Below, piece after piece: positions 26,469 through 32,472 of a stretch of DNA of 32,472 nucleotides. Source of the DNA: Bacillota bacterium (GTDB lineage Bacteria; Bacillota; JAAYKD01); NCBI GenBank assembly GCA_012522585.1, contig JAAYKD010000107.1, positions 1 to 32,472 of the forward strand, written 5' to 3'. Each line of letters opens with the position of its first letter. Position 1 is the first letter of the stretch. The notes under the pieces were generated by a model. The model did no database searches. It was not told where the DNA came from and saw only the letters and a program-made list of their open reading frames with translations. A program made the position numbers and the translations under genes.

Positions 26469-27440
26469 GTGGACTTATCTAATATTTATTTGGACAAAAA
26501 AAACGGTGTGCCACTTTATCTTCAACTGTCCGAGCAATTGAAGAGCATGATTTTGAGCGGATCACTTACAACCGGTCAGCGTTTGGCCACCGAAAGAACC
26601 ATGTCTGAAAAGCTGAAGGTCAGCCGTAATACAATAAGTTTAGCTTATTGTGAATTGGAAAAAGAAGGTCTGGTCATCTCTCGGCAAGGCAGTGGCACTT
26701 ATGTTGCTGATTTAGAGCGCAGATTGCAACAGATTGACAGACGGCAATCCTTGATGAAGGCAATAGACGGGGTTATCAAAGAGGCAGCCGAGAACGGCTA
26801 CACTTTAGAGGAATTCAACAGTCTTTTTGCCGGACGGATCAGGGAGTGTCGGGGACATTTTAAAAAAGTTCACGTAGTCTTTGTGGAATGCAATCATGAG
26901 CAGGCAGATTACTTCGCCAAAGAAATTGAATTGGGTTCAGGTGTGACAGTTGAGGCTGTTCTCCTCGACGAAATCAAGGAAAAGAAAGAAGTTTTGCTGG
27001 CGGCTGATTTGGTCGTAACTACATTTTATCACCTTGAGGAAGTAAAGGATTTTATTCCTGAAAGAAGCAATGAAATTTTAGGAATTGCTCAAGATCCTCA
27101 GGTTGATACAATCGTAAAAATTGCCAGATTGTCCAAAAGTGAAAAAATCGGTCTCGTTTCGACCAGCGATATCTTTGCTACAGACGTCATTCGTTCCATT
27201 CAAAACTCAGGTATTCCTGGCCTCAGGTTTATCAGAAGCATTTCCAAAGATCCCGAAGAATTAAAAACACTCATAAATTTAGTTGAAGTTGTTGTTGTTT
27301 CCCCCGGAAGAAAAGAGGAAATTGAAGAATTAGCCGGTGATAGAGAAGTAGAAGTCATTGAATTTATCTATCGTCCCGATATGGGTTCGATAAATCTTTT
27401 GAAAAATGCAGTCTTACGCTTACGCGATAAAGATAACTAA
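26469..27440 (+). CDS. GntR-family regulator with C-terminal ligand-binding-like domain
   Basis: GVPLYLQLSEQLKSMILSGSLTTGQRLATERTMSEKLKVSRNTISLAYCELEKEGLVISRQGSGTYVA; GTG start after AAGGAGG. Confidence 0.9.
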   Translation: MDLSNIYLDKKNGVPLYLQLSEQLKSMILSGSLTTGQRLATERTMSEKLKVSRNTISLAYCELEKEGLVISRQGSGTYVADLERRLQQIDRRQSLMKAIDGVIKEAAENGYTLEEFNSLFAGRIRECRGHFKKVHVVFVECNHEQADYFAKEIELGSGVTVEAVLLDEIKEKKEVLLAADLVVTTFYHLEEVKDFIPERSNEILGIAQDPQVDTIVKIARLSKSEKIGLVSTSDIFATDVIRSIQNSGIPGLRFIRSISKDPEELKTLINLVEVVVVSPGRKEEIEELAGDREVEVIEFIYRPDMGSINLLKNAVLRLRDKDN

Positions 27441-27453
27441 AGGAGGAATTGCT

Positions 27454-27666
27454 ATGGAGAACAATCCAAAAACCAGGGTTGTCGTGGTCAATGAGAAATT
27501 CTGTAAGGGTTGCGGCATATGTATAGCCTTTTGCCCCAAGAAAGCTTTGACACCCCAAATCAACGGAAAACCCGTTTGGGACAATGATCTTTGCATTCGT
27601 TGTGGCTTATGTGAATTACGCTGCCCCGATTTTGCTATTTACTTAGTACAGGAGGGAGAAGAATAA
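27454..27666 (+). CDS. korD: 2-oxoacid:ferredoxin oxidoreductase delta subunit (2x[4Fe-4S])
   Basis: CKGCGICIAFCP and CIRCGLCELRCP; ATG 27454 after AGGAGG; followed by alpha/beta/gamma genes. Confidence 0.88.
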   Translation: MENNPKTRVVVVNEKFCKGCGICIAFCPKKALTPQINGKPVWDNDLCIRCGLCELRCPDFAIYLVQEGEE

Positions 27667-28784
27667 TGAAAAAACCAGTTTTAATGCAAGGTAATGAAGC
27701 ATGTGTACATGGTGCTCTGGCAGCAGGGATTGGCTTTTACGCCGGTTATCCAATAACTCCCTCAACTGAAATTGCTGAGCTCTTAGCTGAAGAAATGCCC
27801 AAAGTAGGCGGCTATTTCATTCAAATGGAAGATGAAATTTCCAGCATGGCAGCTACAATTGGTGCCAGTCTAGCCGGTAAAAAAGCTATGACCGCCACTT
27901 CCGGCCCCGGTTTTTCCTTAAAACAAGAAAACCTAGGCTTTGCAGTTATGGCAGAGGTACCCTGTGTAGTCGTCAACGTTCAGCGCAGTGGCCCCAGTAC
28001 AGGTCTGCCAACCTCACCGGCCCAAGGAGATGTCATGCAGGCTCGTTGGGGATCTCATGGTGATCATGCCACTATAGCCCTTTCTCCTTACTCTGTAAGA
28101 GAATCCTTTGATGTTACAGTCAAAGCTTTTAATTTAGCTGAAAAATATAGAACCCCTGTAATCATCCTCTTAGATGAAATCGTCGGTCATATGCGGGAAA
28201 GAATTGACATTCCAGAGCCCGGCACCTACGAAGTCTTAGAGAGACCCAAAACCGATTTATCTCCTCAAGAATATCAACCCTTTGATGCTCCGGTTGATGG
28301 CATTGTACCTTTGGCACCCTTTGGTACCGGCTATCGTTTCCACATCACAGGTTTAACCCACGATCGAACAGGTTTCCCCTCTACCAAACCAGCTGAAGTT
28401 GATTATAAGATCAGACGTCTCACTTCAAAAATTGAGATGAACACTGAAGATATTGTGGAATGGGAAACTTATAATTGTGACGATGCCGACACAATTATCG
28501 TAGCCTATGGCGGAACTGCTCGTTCAGCCCAAGCTACCATGGAATTGGCTCGAGAAAAAGGTTTAAAAGTTGGTCTTTTCAGACCCGTCACCATCTGGCC
28601 CTTCCCAGAAAAAGCCTTGATCGATATAGCTAAAGACAAAAGAGTTATCGTGGCTGAAATGAACTTAGGCCAGGTCGCTTTAGAAGTCGAAAGAATATTG
28701 AAACAGGATATTGAAAAAGTTAACAAAATAGACGGTGAACCCATAACACCACAAGAAATTCTTGATCAAATTGAGGGGGTATAG
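27666..28784 (+). CDS. korA: 2-oxoacid:ferredoxin oxidoreductase alpha subunit
   Basis: MQGNEACVHGALAAGIGFYAGYPITPSTEIAELLAEEMP, TATSGPGFSLKQENLGFAVMAEVPCVVVNVQRSGPSTGLPT. Confidence 0.92.
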   Translation: MKKPVLMQGNEACVHGALAAGIGFYAGYPITPSTEIAELLAEEMPKVGGYFIQMEDEISSMAATIGASLAGKKAMTATSGPGFSLKQENLGFAVMAEVPCVVVNVQRSGPSTGLPTSPAQGDVMQARWGSHGDHATIALSPYSVRESFDVTVKAFNLAEKYRTPVIILLDEIVGHMRERIDIPEPGTYEVLERPKTDLSPQEYQPFDAPVDGIVPLAPFGTGYRFHITGLTHDRTGFPSTKPAEVDYKIRRLTSKIEMNTEDIVEWETYNCDDADTIIVAYGGTARSAQATMELAREKGLKVGLFRPVTIWPFPEKALIDIAKDKRVIVAEMNLGQVALEVERILKQDIEKVNKIDGEPITPQEILDQIEGV

Positions 28785-28786
28785 AA

Positions 28787-29602
28787 ATGAGTAACGGAAG
28801 AGAATTGCTGCGCCTGAATAAAATGCCACATATTTGGTGTCCCGGCTGCGGAAACGGTATCATCACCTCTCAAGTTTTAAGAGCAATCCAAGAATTAGAG
28901 TGGGATCAAGATAAAACCGTAATCGTTTCCGGAATTGGCTGTTCATCAAGAGCACCCGGATATTTGGATTTTTCTACACTACACACAACTCACGGCAGAG
29001 CTTTAGCCTTTGCTACCGGTTTGAAATATGCCAATCCTGAGTTGAAAGTAATCGTCTTGACAGGTGATGGAGATAGCGCTGCTATCGGTGGAAACCATCT
29101 GATCCATGCCTGCCGACGCAATATTGACATAACCACCATCGTTTTCAACAACTCAATCTACGGTATGACCAGTGGACAATATTCTCCCTTAACACCGACC
29201 GGCAGTTTAGCCACAACAGCTCCTTACGGAAATATTGACAGAACCTTTGACTTAAGCCAATTGGCAGTGGCAGCCGGAGCTACTTATGTTGCTCGCACCA
29301 CTACCTACCATACCAATCAATTGCGTGATTTCATCAAAAAAGGTATGCAAAATAAAGGCTTCTCAGTCATCGAAGCTGTAACTCATTGTCCGACTTACTT
29401 CGGTCGTCGTAATCGTATGGGTGGTGCCGTTGAGATGCTCAACTGGCAAAAAGATCATGCCGTACCAATCAGAGCGGCTGAGCGCTTGAGTGAAGAAGAA
29501 TTAGCCGATAAATTCATCATCGGTGAGTTCCATAATAAACCTGAGCCTGAGTACTGTGAGCGTTATGCTCAATTGATTGCAAATACAAAGGGGCAAGAAT
29601 AA
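28787..29602 (+). CDS. korB: 2-oxoacid:ferredoxin oxidoreductase beta subunit (TPP-binding)
   Basis: PHIWCPGCGNGIITSQVLRAI, LTGDGDSAAIGGNHLIHACRRNIDITTIVFNNSIYGMTSGQYSPLTPTG. Confidence 0.93.
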   Translation: MSNGRELLRLNKMPHIWCPGCGNGIITSQVLRAIQELEWDQDKTVIVSGIGCSSRAPGYLDFSTLHTTHGRALAFATGLKYANPELKVIVLTGDGDSAAIGGNHLIHACRRNIDITTIVFNNSIYGMTSGQYSPLTPTGSLATTAPYGNIDRTFDLSQLAVAAGATYVARTTTYHTNQLRDFIKKGMQNKGFSVIEAVTHCPTYFGRRNRMGGAVEMLNWQKDHAVPIRAAERLSEEELADKFIIGEFHNKPEPEYCERYAQLIANTKGQE

Positions 29603-30144
29603 TGAAAAAACAATTAGAAGTCCGATTGAGTGGTGCAGGCGGCCAAGGTCTGATCTTAGCAGGTATTATTTTAGCTGAAGCTGCCTTATATGATGAGAAA
29701 AATGCTATCCAGAGTCAATCTTACGGTCCGGAAGCCAGAGGCGGTTCCAGCCGAGCCGAAGTTATTATTTCAGATAATGAAATCCATTATCCCAAAGTAA
29801 TAAGCCCTAATGTTTTAGTTTCCTTGACTCAAGATTCCTACAATAAATATAAAGGTGAATTAGCCGAAGATGCAATTCTGATCGTCGATGAGACAGTCGA
29901 GGTGGAAGCAGACATCAAACACACTGTCTACCAATTACCTTTACTGGAAATTGCCAGAGTTGAGTTGCGTCCGGTGGTAGCCAATATAGTTACCTTAGGT
30001 GCCTTCCAAAGAATAACCGGTTGCGTTTCCTATGAATCTTTAGAAACAGCTGTCTTAGACAGAGTACCTAAAGGAACAGAAGAACTGAATAAACAAGCCC
30101 TTGCAGCCGGCCACAAAGCGGCAGGAGATCTACTTGCCAGATAA
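29602..30144 (+). CDS. korC: 2-oxoacid:ferredoxin oxidoreductase gamma subunit
   Basis: EVRLSGAGGQGLILAGIILAEAA, QSQSYGPEARGGSSRAEVIIS. Confidence 0.93.
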   Translation: MKKQLEVRLSGAGGQGLILAGIILAEAALYDEKNAIQSQSYGPEARGGSSRAEVIISDNEIHYPKVISPNVLVSLTQDSYNKYKGELAEDAILIVDETVEVEADIKHTVYQLPLLEIARVELRPVVANIVTLGAFQRITGCVSYESLETAVLDRVPKGTEELNKQALAAGHKAAGDLLAR

Positions 30145-30190
30145 GAAATTTGTCTGAGCTATCTGAGGGTTTACATCTGCAATGCTAAAA

Positions 30191-30218
30191 TACCCTCCCG
30201 CTCATCGCCGGGAGGGTA
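30191..30218. terminator. Hairpin after korC
   Basis: TACCCTCCCG-ctcatcgc-CGGGAGGGTA, 10-bp perfect stem; only weak U-tract. Confidence 0.55.
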
Positions 30219-30261
30219 GCTTACTTAAAAAAGTGAAATTTTAACGGAGGTTTGACGATAG

Positions 30262-31932
30262 ATGAACGATCGAGAAAAATTAAAAGCTTCTGTGGAACAA
30301 TGGGAAAATACGACAGTCGCCAGAATTACATCCCGCTTTCCCGAGCGCAAAGATCCCTTTACCAGTTCATCCGGCTATGAAATTCAAAGGGCTTATACTC
30401 CTTTGGACATAGATGGTTTTGATTATCATGAAGACTTAGGATTACCGGGAGAATACCCTTACACAAGGGGAGTCCAACCCACAATGTATCGCGGGCGCTT
30501 CTGGACCATGCGTCAATACGCCGGCTTTGCATCTGCTGAAGAATCCAATGAACGCTATAAATACTTACTGCAACAAGGTCAAACCGGCTTATCAGTAGCC
30601 TTTGATCTGCCGACGCAAATAGGCTACGACTCCGATCATCCACTTTCTCAAGGAGAGGTAGGAAAAGTTGGAGTTGCCATTGACTCCTTAGCCGATATGG
30701 AAATTCTTTTTGACGGAATTCCCTTGGATAAAGTCAGCACATCCATGACCATCAACGCACCCGCTGCAGTTTTGTTGGCCATGTATATTGCCGTGGCTGA
30801 AAAACAGGGAGTTACACCGGATAAATTAAACGGAACTATTCAAAACGATATTTTGAAAGAGTATATCGCTCGCGGGACTTATATCTTCCCACCCAAGCCA
30901 TCAATGCGTTTGATCACCAATACTTTTGAATATTGTTCTAAAGAAGTGCCGGATTGGAATACCATCAGTATTTCCGGCTACCATATCAGAGAAGCTGGCT
31001 CCACAGCAGCTCAAGAGATTGCCTTTACAATAGCTGACGGTATTGCTTATGTTGAAGCAGCTATTGATGCCGGTTTAAATGTAGACGATTTTGCTCCTCG
31101 ACTTTCCTTTTTCTTCAACTCCCACAATGATCTCTTTGAAGAAATAGCAAAATTTAGAGCAGCGCGCAGACTCTGGGCTAAAATCATGAAGGAGCGCTTC
31201 AAGGCGACCAATCCCAAATCAATGATGTTGCGCTTCCACACTCAAACAGCAGGTTCAATGCTGACAGCTCAACAGCCTGACAACAATATAATCAGAGTAA
31301 CTCTGCAAGCTTTAGCTGCGGTTTTAGGTGGAACTCAGAGTTTACATACAAACTCCAGAGACGAAGCCCTGGCTTTGCCCACTGAAGATGCAGTCCGCAT
31401 CGCTTTGAGAACTCAGCAGATTATTGCTTACGAATCCGGTGCCGGTGATACCATCGATCCCTTGGCCGGTTCCTATTATATTGAATCCATCACCAATGAG
31501 ATGGAAAAAATGGCAGAAGATTATCTGCAGCGGATCGACGATTTAGGCGGAGCTGTTGTAGCCATCGAACAGGGCTACATCCAGCAAGAAATTCAAAACA
31601 GTGCCTATGATTGGCAAAAAGAAATTGAAGACGGTAAGCGCGTAGTTATTGGCGTCAACCGCTTCACCATGGAAGAAGAATCACCTAAAGGATTGCTCAA
31701 AGTAGATCCTAGAGTAGGAGAAATGCAGGAAGAAAAAATCAGAGCTTTGAAAGAGAAACGAGACAACGAGGAAGTTGAATCCACTCTGCAAGCTTTGAAA
31801 GAAGCTGCAGCTACCGAGGAAAACCTGATGCCCTTGATTCTCAATGCTGTTAAAGCCTATGCAACTCTAGGTGAGATTTGCGGCGTTTTAAGAGAAGTCT
31901 TTGGTGAATACCAAGCTTCCATAACCATATAA
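30262..31932 (+). CDS. B12-dependent acyl-CoA mutase large subunit (methylmalonyl-CoA mutase family)
   Basis: [89 protein letters not shown]. Confidence 0.93.
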   Translation: MNDREKLKASVEQWENTTVARITSRFPERKDPFTSSSGYEIQRAYTPLDIDGFDYHEDLGLPGEYPYTRGVQPTMYRGRFWTMRQYAGFASAEESNERYKYLLQQGQTGLSVAFDLPTQIGYDSDHPLSQGEVGKVGVAIDSLADMEILFDGIPLDKVSTSMTINAPAAVLLAMYIAVAEKQGVTPDKLNGTIQNDILKEYIARGTYIFPPKPSMRLITNTFEYCSKEVPDWNTISISGYHIREAGSTAAQEIAFTIADGIAYVEAAIDAGLNVDDFAPRLSFFFNSHNDLFEEIAKFRAARRLWAKIMKERFKATNPKSMMLRFHTQTAGSMLTAQQPDNNIIRVTLQALAAVLGGTQSLHTNSRDEALALPTEDAVRIALRTQQIIAYESGAGDTIDPLAGSYYIESITNEMEKMAEDYLQRIDDLGGAVVAIEQGYIQQEIQNSAYDWQKEIEDGKRVVIGVNRFTMEEESPKGLLKVDPRVGEMQEEKIRALKEKRDNEEVESTLQALKEAAATEENLMPLILNAVKAYATLGEICGVLREVFGEYQASITI

Positions 31933-31944
31933 GGAGGAAGTCGT

Positions 31945-32340
31945 ATGTCAAACCCTATTCGTGTCTTAATAGCTAAACCCGGCCTGGACGGTCATGACCG
32001 TGGTGCCAAAGTTATTGCCAGAGCATTCCGCGATGCCGGTATGGAAGTTATCTACACCGGTTTGCGTCAAACCCCGGAACAAATAGTGGAAACTGCCATT
32101 CAAGAAGACGTTGACGTCATCGGCATGTCAATCCTTTCCGGCGCTCACAATCATCTTTTCCCAAGAGTAATGGAATTGCTCAAAGAAAAAGACGCTCTTG
32201 ATATTTTGGTCATAGGCGGAGGGGTTATTCCTGACGAAGACATTCCTTACTTAAAAGAATGTGGTATCAAGGAAATTTTCACACCCGGTACACCTACATC
32301 AGATACAATAGATTTCGTGCGTCAACATGTTAAAAAATAA
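31945..32340 (+). CDS. B12-binding small subunit of the acyl-CoA mutase
   Basis: [42 protein letters not shown] (DxHxxG), [29 protein letters not shown]. Confidence 0.95.
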   Translation: MSNPIRVLIAKPGLDGHDRGAKVIARAFRDAGMEVIYTGLRQTPEQIVETAIQEDVDVIGMSILSGAHNHLFPRVMELLKEKDALDILVIGGGVIPDEDIPYLKECGIKEIFTPGTPTSDTIDFVRQHVKK

Positions 32341-32472
32341 TCTTACTGAATACGAACTGGCCCTGATCGAGGGACTGAAAAGTAAAAAGCGCCGACAATT
32401 GGCCAAATCCATTACCCATGTGGAAAATGACTTTTTGGCCACCAGGCCTTTTATGGGTGTTGTTCACCAGCA
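32327..32472 (+). CDS. Start of MeaB/ArgK-type G-protein chaperone (truncated by window end)
   Basis: [44 protein letters not shown]...; overlaps the mutase small subunit end by 14 nt. Confidence 0.65.
   Translation, partial: MLKNNLTEYELALIEGLKSKKRRQLAKSITHVENDFLATRPFMGVVHQ

Noticed and set aside
30191-30218. Hairpin before the mutase considered as part of a B12 riboswitch
   Set aside because: The korC-mutase gap is only ~117 bp and shows no recognisable B12-box sequence; a plain terminator-like stem is adequate.

Overview
This is a gene-dense, almost entirely plus-strand stretch of what looks like a Firmicutes/Clostridia-type chromosome. It is mostly the conserved housekeeping neighbourhood: trmFO, rpsB-tsf-pyrH-frr-uppS-cdsA-dxr-rseP-ispG, rimP-nusA-ylxR-infB-rbfA-truB-ribF-rpsO-pnp-dut, a STAS-like/winged-helix regulator, recA-recX-rny, an orphan ORF, ymdB-spoVS. 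It ends with a GntR regulator, a four-subunit 2-oxoacid:ferredoxin oxidoreductase, a split B12-dependent acyl-CoA mutase and the start of its MeaB/ArgK-type GTPase. I see no CRISPR array, tRNA/rRNA gene, complete mobile element or obvious defence system. The observations most worth a second look are: (1) three tandem TTGG-N5-GCCAA palindromes between spoVS and the GntR/kor operon; (2) a ~165-bp tandem duplication of the rseP 3' end that supplies the apparent ispG ribosome-binding site; (3) a frameshifted minus-strand gene remnant and palindromes at the promoter of the STAS-like/wHTH gene upstream of recA; (4) a RibF without visible riboflavin-kinase motifs; (5) an in-frame 10 x 24-bp minisatellite in infB that keeps alternative frames open; (6) a possible ATT/ATA start codon for rny; (7) structured leaders upstream of rpsB, rimP, infB and rpsO. 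No wholly new system is demonstrated. All family calls come from reading motifs in the supplied translations; no database search was run.
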